This document shows positions 16,008 to 28,778 of a stretch of DNA of 64,000 bases, piece by piece. Under the pieces are notes generated by a model. It saw nothing but the letters and a program-made list of their open reading frames with translations. It searched no databases and was not told the DNA's origin. Both the position numbers and the translations under genes were made by a program. Position 1 is the first letter of the stretch. Every line of letters begins with the position of its first letter. The DNA comes from Paenibacillus_F chitinolyticus_A. GTDB taxonomy: Bacteria; Bacillota; Bacilli; Paenibacillales; NBRC-103111. The DNA is taken from contig NZ_CP173427.1 of assembly GCF_045038035.1 (NCBI RefSeq), forward strand, positions 5,828,001 through 5,892,000, written 5' to 3'.

Positions 16008-16037
16008 AATGAAAAAGGAACCCCTAAGGGTTCCTTT
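16008..16037 (-). terminator. Terminator for the small minus-strand genes
   Basis: A 10-bp stem (16014-16023 with 16028-16037) with a 4-base loop is followed on the minus strand by a T-rich tract. It lies downstream of sspP and of the doubtful small frame at 16105. The rest of the 15907-16288 gap holds no other supported feature. Confidence 0.75.
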
Positions 16038-16104
16038 CCGTCGGTGATTACTTGGATGATCTTCTACATCTTGCTGTTCACAAACCTTCACAGTGAAACG
16101 GCTT

Positions 16105-16209
16105 TTAGAACACGTCCCGGTGTCTTTGGCACATCTCCTCCAGTTTGGCTTTACAAGCTCGAATGACCTTCAGATGATTGTTCTGCTGACTTTTCCAACG
16201 GAACCACAC
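16105..16209 (-). CDS. Doubtful very small protein
   Basis: A minus-strand frame from GTG 16209 encodes 34 residues rich in basic and polar residues (WFRWKSQQNNHLKVIRACK, then two more Cys/Arg-rich turns). The frame stays open further upstream to about 16340 but has no ATG, GTG or TTG there, and the ribosome site overlaps the GTG. The terminator at 16008 lies just downstream. It could be a genuine small gene, a remnant or chance. No family was recognised. Confidence 0.25.
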   Translation of the reverse strand: MWFRWKSQQNNHLKVIRACKAKLEEMCQRHRDVF

Positions 16210-16288
16210 CTCTCTGCGTTCACCGACAATCCTAGTATGTCCCGCTTCTAAATTGCTATGCGCTTCGGGCGAAGTTTTTCGTTTATCG

Positions 16289-16438
16289 TTAACTTCCTTC
16301 TCCCTGATTTTGACGGGAATGATTCCGTTTCTTCACTTTCTTCGATCCCGACAGAGGCTCATTGGCAGGAGTGTTGTATCTCTCCCGTTCCTCCTGCGTC
16401 ACGTTGTCCCCCACGGGTTGCGCCTTCGGCTTGGACAT
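16289..16438 (-). CDS. sspP: Small acid-soluble spore protein P-like
   Basis: This 49-residue protein ends with EPLSGSKKVKKRNHSRQ and a short polar tail. The motif matches the core of B. subtilis SspP (CotL), which has EPLDGSKKVKNRNHTRQ at the same place and a total of 48 residues. These minor spore-core proteins are made in the forespore. The ATG at 16438 has GGGGTGA a few bases upstream. No forespore (SigF/SigG) promoter was recognised. Identification rests on remembered family sequence. Confidence 0.82.
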   Translation of the reverse strand: MSKPKAQPVGDNVTQEERERYNTPANEPLSGSKKVKKRNHSRQNQGEGS

Positions 16439-16479
16439 CTTTTTCACCCCAGACAGTCCGATTTCGGAATTTTTTGCTT

Positions 16480-16626
16480 CTATTCTTCGTGATTCAAAGC
16501 ATCCTGATGACGGCGGTCATTGGTCTGCTGCTGAATTTGCTGGGCATCATGACTGTTTACAGCCAATTTATTCAAATCCTTGGCCACATTTTGCAGATTC
16601 TTATCCCGCGTTCTTTGTCGGGTCAT
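16480..16626 (-). CDS. Small hydrophilic protein of unknown function
   Basis: A 48-residue, highly charged, Gln/Asn-rich protein (DLNKLAVNSHDAQQIQQQ) starts at ATG 16626 with GGGTGG about 6 bases before it. It has no membrane segment. It lies 41 bases upstream of sspP and 32 bases downstream of another small gene, all on the minus strand, so they may be co-transcribed. Composition and context suggest a spore-associated protein, but that is only inference. Confidence 0.55.
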   Translation of the reverse strand: MTRQRTRDKNLQNVAKDLNKLAVNSHDAQQIQQQTNDRRHQDALNHEE

Positions 16627-16658
16627 ATCAGTCCACCCCCCATTTCGGCTACAAGCAG

Positions 16659-17009
16659 TTACGCATGCGTGAGCTCTTGCAACACTTGAGCACACTCGTG
16701 AATATGCCGGACATAATCCTTAACCAGGCCCTGAATAATTTCGCTGGTTTCATCCACGTGCACGTCATCACGCTCCACATCCACCAGTTCGACCTTCACT
16801 TCCCGCGAGTCCACGTAAGTACATTTAAAATCGAACGTGTAATGCGTCCTGCCCGCGTTCGTGATATGAATCCGGATTGCCTGCGGGTCAGCCTCATCGG
16901 GCCATACGCGCGCATGATCGGACTCGGGAAGCGTATTGGGCAGTTCCTCCATCCAAGCTTTGGCGAGCCGATCTCTTTCCACAGACGGCTTTTCCGTCTT
17001 GATCATCAT
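16659..17009 (-). CDS. Conserved-looking small soluble protein, unknown function
   Basis: This 116-residue acidic protein has alternating beta-like stretches (IRIHITNAGRTHYTFDFKC, then VKVELVDVERDDVHVDE) and a C-terminal helix. I start at ATG 17009, with GGGGGTGG about 6 bases upstream. An ATG at 17042 in frame has no ribosome site. No family was recognised. It heads a run of small minus-strand genes that includes sspP. Confidence 0.65.
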   Translation of the reverse strand: MMIKTEKPSVERDRLAKAWMEELPNTLPESDHARVWPDEADPQAIRIHITNAGRTHYTFDFKCTYVDSREVKVELVDVERDDVHVDETSEIIQGLVKDYVRHIHECAQVLQELTHA

Positions 17010-17102
17010 CCTACACCACCCCCTACCGTTAACATGCGTCAAGGCGTGGTCCGCTTATTCTTTTCCCGTTGCGACAAAAGCTGGATGAATTCCGGCCCTG
17101 AG

Positions 17103-17130
17103 CACCGCGCGCTTGTAGCTTCGCGCGGTG
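17103..17130. repeat. GC-rich 9-bp inverted repeat
   Basis: A perfect 9-bp stem (17103-17111 with 17122-17130) with a 10-base loop lies 93 bases upstream of the 17009 start. It lacks a T tract, so it is probably not an intrinsic terminator. It could be a leader structure. Confidence 0.5.
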
Positions 17131-17194
17131 TTGCAACCTTCCTTCAAAGCAACCAAAGCACTCCCAATGATTTAAAAGAAATATACATAAACGC

Positions 17195-17224
17195 AAAAAA
17201 ACTGCGGCGCTTAAGCCCGCAGTT
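17195..17224 (-). terminator. Terminator of tRNA-Ser
   Basis: An 8-bp stem (17200-17207 with 17217-17224) is followed on the minus strand by a T run. It sits 27 bases past the tRNA-Ser 3' end. Confidence 0.85.
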
Positions 17225-17251
17225 CTAAGGTCATCTTTTATAAAAGTTGAA

Positions 17252-17341
<90 letters not shown>

Positions 17342-17423
17342 AGAAAGCTACCGACTTCCGATCACAGAAGACAGTAACTGTAACAGAGAAATTTTATCAC
17401 ACTCAAAGTTCTATTTACAAGTG

Positions 17424-18707
17424 TTAATTTTTACGCAGCACCGTAACGCCATTCATGTAAGGAACCAGCACTTCCGGGACCGTAACCGAACCGTCTTCCT
17501 GCTGGTAATTTTCAAGGATGGCCGCTACCGTCCGTCCGATGGCAAGCCCCGAGCCGTTCAGCGTATGTACGAATTCCGGCTTCGCTTTGGCATCTTTGCG
17601 GAAACGGATATTGGCGCGGCGCGCCTGGAAGTCCTCGAAGTTGCTGCACGAGGAGATCTCCCGGTAGGCTTCCGAGCTTGGCAGCCATACCTCAAGATCG
17701 TACGTCTTAGCCGATGTGAAGCCGATATCGCCTGTACAGAGCGTCAGAACGCGATAAGGCAGCTTTAGAAGCTGAAGCACGCGCTCCGCGTTCTGAGTGA
17801 GCTCCTCGAGCTCCTCGTACGATTCCTCGGGCTTGACCAGCTTGACCAGCTCCACTTTGTTAAACTGGTGCTGGCGGATCAGGCCGCGGGTATCTCTTCC
17901 GGCAGCTCCCGCTTCGGAACGGAAGCATGCGCTGAACGCGACGAATTTACGCGGAAGCTGCTCCGCGGCAAGAATGTCATCCCGGTGGTAATTGGTCACC
18001 GGCACTTCCGCCGTCGGAATCAGGAAGTATTCCGAATTCTCGATATGGAACACGTCTTCCTCGAACTTCGGAAGCTGCCCGGTTCCCGTCAGGCTGTCCC
18101 GGTTTACGATATACGGAGGAAGCATTTCTTCATACCCGTGCTCCGTACTGTGCAGATCCATCATAAAATTCATCAGAGCGCGCTCCAGACGAGCGCCCAG
18201 CCCCTTATAGAACACGAAGCGTGAGCCCGTTACTTTACCGGCCGCTTCAAAATCCAGAATTCCCAAATCCGTGGCCAGATCCCAGTGAGCTTTAGCTTCG
18301 AATCCGAATTCCGGAACGTTCCCATTACGGCGGATTTCAATGTTATCTTCTTCCGACGCCCCCACCGGGACGCTTTCATGAGGAACATTCGGTATGGAAA
18401 GAAGCAGGTGATTCAGCTCGACTTCCAGTGTTCTGAGCTCCTCATCCAGTTCTTTAATGCGGTCACCTACACCTTTCATTTCGGCGATCAGATCGTCCGC
18501 ATCCTCTTTCGCCTTCTTACGCATCGCCACTTCCTGCGATACCGTGTTCCGGCGGTTCTTCAGCTGCTCCACTTCCTGCAGCAGCTCTCTGCGTTTCACA
18601 TCAAGTTCTGCTATACGCGTAACTTCTTCGAGCTGCTTGCCTCCGCGGTTTTTCATAGCGGTTTGAACCGTTTCTATGTCGGTACGGATTAATTTAATAT
18701 CAAACAA
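17424..18707 (-). CDS. serS: Seryl-tRNA synthetase
   Basis: This class II enzyme charges tRNA-Ser in the cytosol. The 427-residue protein starts at TTG 18707, with AGGAGGAGG 7 bases upstream, giving the family-typical start FDIKLIRTD. Upstream in-frame codons only add a non-family extension. An N-terminal coiled-coil arm (about 30-100) is followed by the catalytic core with motif 2 (CFRSEAGAAGRDTRGLIRQHQF) interrupted normally and motif 3 (LNGSGLAIGRT). No T-box leader is visible in the short upstream gap. It lies downstream of pdxST but beyond a terminator. Confidence 0.97.
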   Translation of the reverse strand: MFDIKLIRTDIETVQTAMKNRGGKQLEEVTRIAELDVKRRELLQEVEQLKNRRNTVSQEVAMRKKAKEDADDLIAEMKGVGDRIKELDEELRTLEVELNHLLLSIPNVPHESVPVGASEEDNIEIRRNGNVPEFGFEAKAHWDLATDLGILDFEAAGKVTGSRFVFYKGLGARLERALMNFMMDLHSTEHGYEEMLPPYIVNRDSLTGTGQLPKFEEDVFHIENSEYFLIPTAEVPVTNYHRDDILAAEQLPRKFVAFSACFRSEAGAAGRDTRGLIRQHQFNKVELVKLVKPEESYEELEELTQNAERVLQLLKLPYRVLTLCTGDIGFTSAKTYDLEVWLPSSEAYREISSCSNFEDFQARRANIRFRKDAKAKPEFVHTLNGSGLAIGRTVAAILENYQQEDGSVTVPEVLVPYMNGVTVLRKN

Positions 18708-18742
18708 GGAGACTCCTCCTCCTAAAGTTGTAAAAATGGAAC

Positions 18743-18781
18743 AAAAGCACCCTTCTCTCGTATGGAGCAAAAGAGGTGCTT
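18743..18781 (-). terminator. Terminator of pdxS-pdxT
   Basis: An imperfect hairpin closed by about 7 bp (18745-18751 with 18775-18781) is followed on the minus strand by T-rich sequence. It lies 16 bases past the pdxT stop and just upstream of serS. Confidence 0.7.
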
Positions 18782-18796
18782 CTGCTTTTGGATCGA

Positions 18797-19369
18797 TTAA
18801 CGGGTTTCCCGGATCATATCCAGAAAATATGCGTGCATGCTTGAATCATCCGTCAGTTCGGGATGGAACGAAGCCGCAAGCAGATGACCCTGTCTGGCCG
18901 CCACGATTTGCCCGTTGTACTCGCTTAACACGTCCACGCCGTTTCCAACCTCATCGATAAGCGGCGCACGGATGAAAACGGCCCTTACAGGCCGGTCAAT
19001 GCCCTTAACAGGCAGATCGGTTTCAAAGCTTTCCCGCTGCCGGCCAAACGCATTGCGCTGCACGGTCATATCCATCAGTCCCAGATGGGCTTCTTCCTGA
19101 CCCGTAATCTTATCCGCGATTACAATCAGTCCGGCACACGTGCCGAAGACCGCTTTTCCCTGATTGGAAAAATCCCGAATCGCTTCGATAAAACCGTAGC
19201 GTCTCATCAATTTGCCAATGGTGGTACTCTCGCCTCCGGGAATGATCAGACCGTCCAGTTCGGCAAGCTGCTCCGCACGCTTTACAACGACGCCTTCTCC
19301 GCCAACCGCCTCGATCAGGCGGATATGTTCCGCTACGGCTCCCTGCAGAGCCAATACGCCAACTTTCAT
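18797..19369 (-). CDS. pdxT: Pyridoxal 5'-phosphate synthase glutaminase subunit
   Basis: PdxT releases ammonia from glutamine and passes it to PdxS. The 190-residue class I amidotransferase has the oxyanion segment PGGEST (44-49), nucleophile Cys78 in GTCAGL, and His169/Glu171 in SFHPE, so the catalytic triad is complete. It lies 29 bases after pdxS in the same operon. Confidence 0.98.
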   Translation of the reverse strand: MKVGVLALQGAVAEHIRLIEAVGGEGVVVKRAEQLAELDGLIIPGGESTTIGKLMRRYGFIEAIRDFSNQGKAVFGTCAGLIVIADKITGQEEAHLGLMDMTVQRNAFGRQRESFETDLPVKGIDRPVRAVFIRAPLIDEVGNGVDVLSEYNGQIVAARQGHLLAASFHPELTDDSSMHAYFLDMIRETR

Positions 19370-19398
19370 CGTTCTTCCCCGCTTCCTGCCTCGGCCGA

Positions 19399-20280
19399 TT
19401 ACCAGCCGCGATCCTGCATCCGCTCGGAAGCATGCAGCTTGGAGATTTCGATGCCTTTCATCGGTGCTCCCAAGTTTTTGGAAACCTCCGCAATCAGCTT
19501 GTAGTCTTTGTAATGCGTAGTCGCCTCTACGATCGCACGCGCGAACTTCTCAGGGTTGTCCGATTTGAAAATACCGGAGCCTACGAAAACACCGTCCGCG
19601 CCAAGCTCCATCATAAGAGCCGCATCGGAAGGAGTCGCTACACCGCCTGCGGCGAAGTTAACGACCGGCAACTTGCCGTTCTCGTGAATATATAGAACCA
19701 GATCGTATGGAGCACCCAGGTTTTTGGCTTCGGCATACAGCTCGTCCTTCGCCAGGCTTTGGATTTTCCGGATTTGAGATTGAATAAGACGCATATGACG
19801 AACCGCTTCCACAATATTGCCTGTTCCCGGTTCACCTTTCGTACGAAGCATGGAAGCTCCTTCGTTGATACGGCGCAAAGCTTCGCCGATATCTTTCGCT
19901 CCGCATACGAACGGAACGGTGAAGTCCTTCTTGTCGATATGGAACACTTCGTCAGCCGGTGTCAGCACTTCGCTCTCGTCAATATAGTCCGCACCCAGCG
20001 CTTCCAGCACGCGTGCTTCTACAATATGACCGATACGCGCTTTAGCCATTACCGGAATGGATACAACCTTCATAACCTCTTCCAGAACAGTCGGATCCGC
20101 CATGCGGGCTACGCCGCCTGCCGCACGGATATCGGATGGTACCCGTTCCAGTGCCATAACCGCGGAAGCACCCGCAGCTTCTGCAACCTTAGCTTGTTCC
20201 GCATTCATGACGTCCATGATGACGCCGCCTTTTTGCATTTCAGCCATGCCTCTTTTTACGCGCGAAGTACCCGTCTCCAT
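19399..20280 (-). CDS. pdxS: Pyridoxal 5'-phosphate synthase lyase subunit
   Basis: PdxS builds PLP from ribose 5-phosphate, glyceraldehyde 3-phosphate and ammonia delivered by PdxT. The 293-residue TIM-barrel protein is full length and highly conserved. Lys80 in MAKARIGH corresponds to the Schiff-base lysine, and the GEPGTGN phosphate loop is present. AGGAGG lies 7 bases before the ATG. A SigA-like promoter lies at 20344-20372. No PdxR-type regulator is nearby. Confidence 0.98.
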   Translation of the reverse strand: METGTSRVKRGMAEMQKGGVIMDVMNAEQAKVAEAAGASAVMALERVPSDIRAAGGVARMADPTVLEEVMKVVSIPVMAKARIGHIVEARVLEALGADYIDESEVLTPADEVFHIDKKDFTVPFVCGAKDIGEALRRINEGASMLRTKGEPGTGNIVEAVRHMRLIQSQIRKIQSLAKDELYAEAKNLGAPYDLVLYIHENGKLPVVNFAAGGVATPSDAALMMELGADGVFVGSGIFKSDNPEKFARAIVEATTHYKDYKLIAEVSKNLGAPMKGIEISKLHASERMQDRGW

Positions 20281-20343
20281 ATTAAATCCTCCTGGAATTT
20301 ATATCCCTAGCTAGATTTTTCGTTCATGAACTTCTAAGCTAAC

Positions 20344-20372
20344 ATTTTACATGAACCTGTTCGTGAAAACAA
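20344..20372 (-). promoter_or_regulatory. Probable promoter of pdxS-pdxT
   Basis: On the minus strand, TTGTTT (20367-20372), a 17-base spacer and TAAAAT (20344-20349) fit a SigA promoter 64 bases upstream of pdxS. Confidence 0.55.
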
Positions 20373-20395
20373 TAACTTTTCCTGAGAGAACCCGC

Positions 20396-21688
20396 TTAGA
20401 ATAAGCCTTTAACCCCGTTGAACAGATCTGCGAACAAGTTTTTGATCGCCCGCATCATCATCCGGAACCAGCTTGCTTTTTCCATATCGTTTTCGGCCAC
20501 CAGATCAACCGTTTCGGAGTTTTTACCGAAGGACAAAGTAGCCGTACCCAGCTTGTCTCCCTTTTTGAGAGGGGCAACCAGTTTATCCGCTGCCAGCAGA
20601 TCCACCTTCGTTTCCAGTTTCGTATCCGCGGTTCCCTTCTTCACGGCAAAAGCTACATCGTTTTTCAGGACAGCAGGCGCTTCCAGTTCTACGCCTTTTG
20701 TAATCGGCACGGTTTTCTGTGCGTCGAGAGCGGTTCCGGCTTTAGCCAACGTTTTGAATTCAAAGTTGGTAAATCCGTAGTCCAGCACTTTGCGTGTCTG
20801 GTTAAAACGTTCCGGCTCCGTCTTCGCGCCCATCACAACGCTGATTAAGCGCATGCCATTGCGTTCGGCTGTACCAGTAAAGCAATACAGAGCTTCATCG
20901 GTGTGACCCGTCTTAAGACCGTCCAGACCCTGATAAGCATATTTCTTGAAATTCACATTGCTGCTGTTGCCTTCAAGCATCCAGTTATAATTAATCATCG
21001 GAGTTTTATCCGATTCGCGTAATTTTTTTGAAGGAACCTTTGTAAACTCCAGCACTTCTTTATGCTCCGTAACCAGATGTCTTGCGAGAATGGCTACATC
21101 CTTTGCTGACATCACCGTCTCCCCTTGAATACTTTTTGGGGCATTCTCTTTAATATCCGCTCTGGATAGACCCGTCGCATTAATGAATTGGGCTTTATCC
21201 GACATGCCGAGCTCTCTTGCTTTGTCGTTCATCAACTTGGCGAAGCCTTCTTCCGACCCGCCGAGCTTTTCGGCAAGAACAATAGAAGCATCGTTAGAAG
21301 AATAAATCGACATGGCATAAAACAAATCTTTAATCGTCAGGGTTTCGCCTTCCGCGATCAACTGGCCGGATCCGATTGCGCTGGCCGCATACTTGCTTGC
21401 CGTGGCGGTATCTTCCCATTTGAGCTTACCATTGTGAATCGCTTCCATAACGAGGTATTCCGTCATCATTTTGGACATACTTGCCGGAGGCAGGACTTCA
21501 TCGGCATTTTTCTCGAATAAAATTTGACCTGTGCTCGCTTCCATCAAAATCGCCGATCTAACATCCAATTCGGGTTCGCCGTCAGCCGCCAGCGCGGTAA
21601 CCGCAAATATGTGAAGGAAGGATACTTGTAGCATTGCAAAAACGAGGGCCAAAGATACTTTTCTTTTCCAGAAACCAAATTTTTTCAA
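20396..21688 (-). CDS. dacA: D-alanyl-D-alanine carboxypeptidase (PBP5 type)
   Basis: This 430-residue exported penicillin-binding protein trims the terminal D-Ala of peptidoglycan stem peptides. I start at TTG 21688, with AGGAG 8 bases upstream. An ATG at 21715 has no ribosome site. A signal peptide (about 1-35, ending ALAA) precedes the S11 domain with SMSK (70-73), SSN in YSSNDAS and KTG in GLKTGHT. The C-terminal PBP5 domain follows, and a hydrophobic/amphipathic tail (about 410-430) should anchor it to the membrane. Position next to guaB matches B. subtilis dacA. Confidence 0.97.
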   Translation of the reverse strand: MKKFGFWKRKVSLALVFAMLQVSFLHIFAVTALAADGEPELDVRSAILMEASTGQILFEKNADEVLPPASMSKMMTEYLVMEAIHNGKLKWEDTATASKYAASAIGSGQLIAEGETLTIKDLFYAMSIYSSNDASIVLAEKLGGSEEGFAKLMNDKARELGMSDKAQFINATGLSRADIKENAPKSIQGETVMSAKDVAILARHLVTEHKEVLEFTKVPSKKLRESDKTPMINYNWMLEGNSSNVNFKKYAYQGLDGLKTGHTDEALYCFTGTAERNGMRLISVVMGAKTEPERFNQTRKVLDYGFTNFEFKTLAKAGTALDAQKTVPITKGVELEAPAVLKNDVAFAVKKGTADTKLETKVDLLAADKLVAPLKKGDKLGTATLSFGKNSETVDLVAENDMEKASWFRMMMRAIKNLFADLFNGVKGLF

Positions 21689-21725
21689 CTCACACACTCC
21701 TATTTGTAAATTCATGATGTGTCTT

Positions 21726-21734
21726 ATTGTACCA
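21726..21734 (-). promoter_or_regulatory. Possible extended -10 promoter of dacA
   Basis: The minus strand reads TGGTACAAT, an extended -10 element, 38 bases upstream of the dacA start and just after the guaB terminator. The -35 region is only T-rich. Confidence 0.4.
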
Positions 21735-21746
21735 TTCCCCGGGCAT

Positions 21747-21783
21747 AAAAAAAAGGAGACCCCGGTCCTGAAACCGGGGTCCC
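21747..21783 (-). terminator. Terminator of guaB
   Basis: A 9-bp GC-rich stem (21758-21766 with 21773-21781) with a 6-base loop is followed on the minus strand by a run of T residues. It is 23 bases past the guaB stop. Confidence 0.92.
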
Positions 21784-21805
21784 TTATAGGGCTCGAAACA
21801 TTTAG

Positions 21806-23263
21806 TTATAAAGAGTAGTTGGGGGCTTCTTTCGTAATTTGCACATCATGCGGATGGCTTTCACGTAGACCCGCACCCGAGATACGAACAAACGTCGTAT
21901 CGTTGATCAAAGTGTCGATGTCGGGAGCACCGCAGTACCCCATACCGGAACGAAGACCACCGACGATCTGATAGATGGTATCGGCCAGCGGCCCTTTGTA
22001 GGCTACACGTCCTTCAATACCTTCAGGCACCAGCTTGGTTTCGTTCTCTTGGAAATAACGATCCTTGCTGCCTTCTTTCATTGCTCCGAGCGAACCCATA
22101 CCACGGTAAACCTTGAAGCGTCTGCCTTGATAGATCTCCGACTCTCCTGGGCTTTCCTCAGTACCTGCAAAAAGGCTTCCCAGCATAACGGCGCTTGCGC
22201 CCGCGGCGATCGCTTTAACTACGTCACCGGAGTACTTGATCCCGCCGTCTGCAATGATCGGTACGTTGTACTCACGCGCAACGGACGCACAATCGTAGAT
22301 TGCGGTGATTTGTGGGACACCGATACCGGCGATAACACGGGTTGTACAAATTGACCCAGGGCCAATTCCAACTTTGACGATAGAAGCGCCTGCTTCGATC
22401 AGATCACGCGTTCCGTCTCCGGTAGCCACGTTACCGGCGATAAGCGGCAGCTCCGGATATTGGTTGCGAAGCTTTCTGACCGTCTCCAGGATGTTGATGT
22501 GATGACCGTGAGCCGAATCAACAACCAGCACGTCCACTCCGGCTTCTACAAGTGCCGCGGTGCGTTCCATCACGTCTTTGGAAACTCCTACTGCGGCTCC
22601 GCACAGCAGACGACCGAATTCGTCTTTGCCTGCATTGGGGAACTGAATAGCTTTTTCGATATCCTTAATCGTGATGAGACCTTTCAGAACAAAAGAGTCA
22701 TCCACCAGCGGCAGCTTTTCGATCTTGTGCTGTTGGAGAATTCCTTCCGCCTGCTCCAGGGTTGTCCCAACCGGAGCCGTCACCAGATTTTCTTTTGTCA
22801 TGACTTCCTCGATTTTAATGGAGTAATCATGAACAAAACGCAAATCACGGTTGGTCAAAATCCCAACCAGCTTCTTATTCTCATCGACGATCGGCACGCC
22901 GGAGATTCTGAACTTCGCCATGAGTGCTTCCGCATCGTATACATGATGCTGTGGTGTAAGGTGGAAAGGGTTCGTAATAACACCGGACTCCGAACGCTTA
23001 ACCCGGTCTACCTCGCCGGCTTGCTGCTCAATGGACATATTCTTATGAATGATTCCGATTCCGCCTTCACGTGCGATTGCAATTGCCAGAGCGGCCTCTG
23101 TCACCGTATCCATCGCTGAACTGAGGAGAGGAATATTTAATTTCACTTTCGGGGCAAGCTTGGTGGAAACATCAATCTGTTTACCGAACACATTTGATTT
23201 ACGAGGCACCAGAAGTACATCGTCAAACGTCAATCCTTCTTTTGCGAATTTAGCATCCCACAC
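21806..23263 (-). CDS. guaB: IMP dehydrogenase
   Basis: GuaB oxidises IMP to XMP with NAD, the committed step to GMP. The 485-residue protein starts at GTG 23263, with GAGGAGGG 8 bases upstream. Two CBS domains (about 95-205) interrupt the TIM barrel. The catalytic loop GPGSICTTR holds the active Cys (about 305), and the flap and Arg/Tyr region (RGMGSLGAM, EGIEGRV) are intact. A clear promoter lies at 23303-23331. No purine box was seen in the upstream gap. Confidence 0.98.
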   Translation of the reverse strand: MWDAKFAKEGLTFDDVLLVPRKSNVFGKQIDVSTKLAPKVKLNIPLLSSAMDTVTEAALAIAIAREGGIGIIHKNMSIEQQAGEVDRVKRSESGVITNPFHLTPQHHVYDAEALMAKFRISGVPIVDENKKLVGILTNRDLRFVHDYSIKIEEVMTKENLVTAPVGTTLEQAEGILQQHKIEKLPLVDDSFVLKGLITIKDIEKAIQFPNAGKDEFGRLLCGAAVGVSKDVMERTAALVEAGVDVLVVDSAHGHHINILETVRKLRNQYPELPLIAGNVATGDGTRDLIEAGASIVKVGIGPGSICTTRVIAGIGVPQITAIYDCASVAREYNVPIIADGGIKYSGDVVKAIAAGASAVMLGSLFAGTEESPGESEIYQGRRFKVYRGMGSLGAMKEGSKDRYFQENETKLVPEGIEGRVAYKGPLADTIYQIVGGLRSGMGYCGAPDIDTLINDTTFVRISGAGLRESHPHDVQITKEAPNYSL

Positions 23264-23302
23264 AGGGTTTGCCCTCCTCTTCTGTCTTTAGATATTATTG
23301 CA

Positions 23303-23331
23303 ATCATACATAAGGCGTTTTTTCATGTCAA
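23303..23331 (-). promoter_or_regulatory. Promoter of guaB
   Basis: On the minus strand, TTGACA (23326-23331), a 17-base spacer and TATGAT (23303-23308) form a near-consensus SigA promoter, 40 bases upstream of guaB. Confidence 0.8.
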
Positions 23332-23382
23332 GAAGCAGAGCATGACAATCTTGGATCTCCCTGCTAGCATGTCTCTTTTCTA

Positions 23383-23421
23383 TAACAAAAAACCTTTTCG
23401 AACTCTCATTCGAAAAGGTTT
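23383..23421 (-). terminator. Terminator of the rRNA operon
   Basis: A 13-bp perfect stem (23390-23402 with 23409-23421) with a 6-base loop is followed on the minus strand by a T run. It lies 8 bases past the 5S 3' end. Confidence 0.93.
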
Positions 23422-23428
23422 TATTTGT

Positions 23429-23545
23429 GCTTGGCAACGTCCTACTCTCCCAGGACCCTTCGGTCCAAGTACCATCGGCGCTGGAAGGCTTAACGGTCGT
23501 GTTCGGGATGGGTACGCGTGGTTCCCTTCCGCCATCGTCACCAAA
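23429..23545 (-). rRNA. rrf: 5S ribosomal RNA
   Basis: About 117 bases on the minus strand. They contain the conserved CCGAACACG and AGCGCCGATGGTA segments and end GCCAAGC, which pairs with the TTTGGTGACG start. It is the last gene of the operon. Confidence 0.95.
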
Positions 23546-23685
23546 CAGGTGTCTGTTCAGACACACCAGGGTTGCTCCCTGAAAACTAGCAGCGAAACAA
23601 GCAGTCGATCCATCCAAAGATCTTGTGGTGCCTACGCTTAGCGCGTACGCCTTTCGATGCGGCATTTTCCTGTCGGAAAAGCCTA

Positions 23686-26607
<2,922 letters not shown>

Positions 26608-26771
26608 AATGCTTGTTATATACCGATTCGCGCTAGCAAGCAAGCTTGCCAAATCGCTCATACGCCATATAACTTCGCTTTACATCAAACCATCAAGGTT
26701 TTGGATGATTCTAGTTACATGTTTCGCTATCTAGTTTTCAAGGATCAACGTTTGAAAAGAGAAGGAAATTC

Positions 26772-26802
26772 TCCTTTCAAAACTGACAACGAGTGATTGA
26801 AG
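26772..26802 (-). repeat. 3' arm of pre-16S processing stem
   Basis: This 31-base spacer segment is the near-perfect inverted complement of 28517-28548, upstream of 16S. Together they should fold into the long stem around pre-16S rRNA that RNase III cleaves in related bacteria. Confidence 0.75.
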
Positions 26803-26853
26803 GTTGAAGGCGATGCCTTCTTGACTGGGTCCGTTTCAGGACCCGAGTCTCCA

Positions 26854-28411
<1,558 letters not shown>

Positions 28412-28516
28412 GTTGTGCCGGCCAAATGGCCAGCGGTTTATCTCAAGCTGATTAAGCTCAAACATTCGTTGCTGACGAGAATTTCTTCTCATTTAATGTC
28501 TCGATTTCTCAAGACG

Positions 28517-28548
28517 CTTCAATCACTCGTTGTTCAGTTTTCAAAGGA
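28517..28548 (-). repeat. 5' arm of pre-16S processing stem, with boxA-like sequence
   Basis: This segment complements 26772-26802 with one bulge and one mismatch over about 31 bases. On the minus strand it contains TCCTTTGAAAACTG, similar to the rRNA antitermination boxA region. Confidence 0.7.
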
Positions 28549-28605
28549 CAATCTCAGCTTTATCAACCTCATCGTTACCCGCTTTGTTTCAGCGGCGACT
28601 TAATT

Positions 28606-28635
28606 AATATACCACATTCACCTAATTGATTGCAA
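28606..28635 (-). promoter_or_regulatory. rRNA operon promoter P2
   Basis: On the minus strand, TTGCAA (28630-28635), an 18-base spacer and TATATT (28606-28611) lie about 195 bases upstream of mature 16S. Confidence 0.7.
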
Positions 28636-28699
28636 GCTTTTTTTTCGATGAATTTTTTCAGGTTTTTAATTTGTCGCTTCTTTCGGAAGGCGGAATATT

Positions 28700-28728
28700 A
28701 ATATACCATTCACTAGATGCCATGTCAA
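28700..28728 (-). promoter_or_regulatory. rRNA operon promoter P1
   Basis: On the minus strand, TTGACA (28723-28728), a 17-base spacer and TATATT (28700-28705) form a strong promoter about 95 bases upstream of P2. Tandem promoters are usual for rRNA operons of Bacillales. The -35 lies immediately after the terminator of the upstream gene. Confidence 0.85.
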
Positions 28729-28730
28729 CA

Positions 28731-28756
28731 AAAAATATCTTCCCTAGGGAAGATAT
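28731..28756 (-). terminator. Terminator of HD-GYP gene
   Basis: An AT-rich palindrome with a stem of about 11-13 bp and a CTAG loop is followed on the minus strand by T residues. It directly abuts the rRNA P1 promoter. Confidence 0.82.
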
Positions 28757-28778
28757 TTTTCATCGAACCTATTTGACG

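Noticed and set aside
18720..18790. T-box riboswitch before serS
   Set aside because: The gap is short and holds a pdxT terminator. No specifier loop or T-box sequence is visible.
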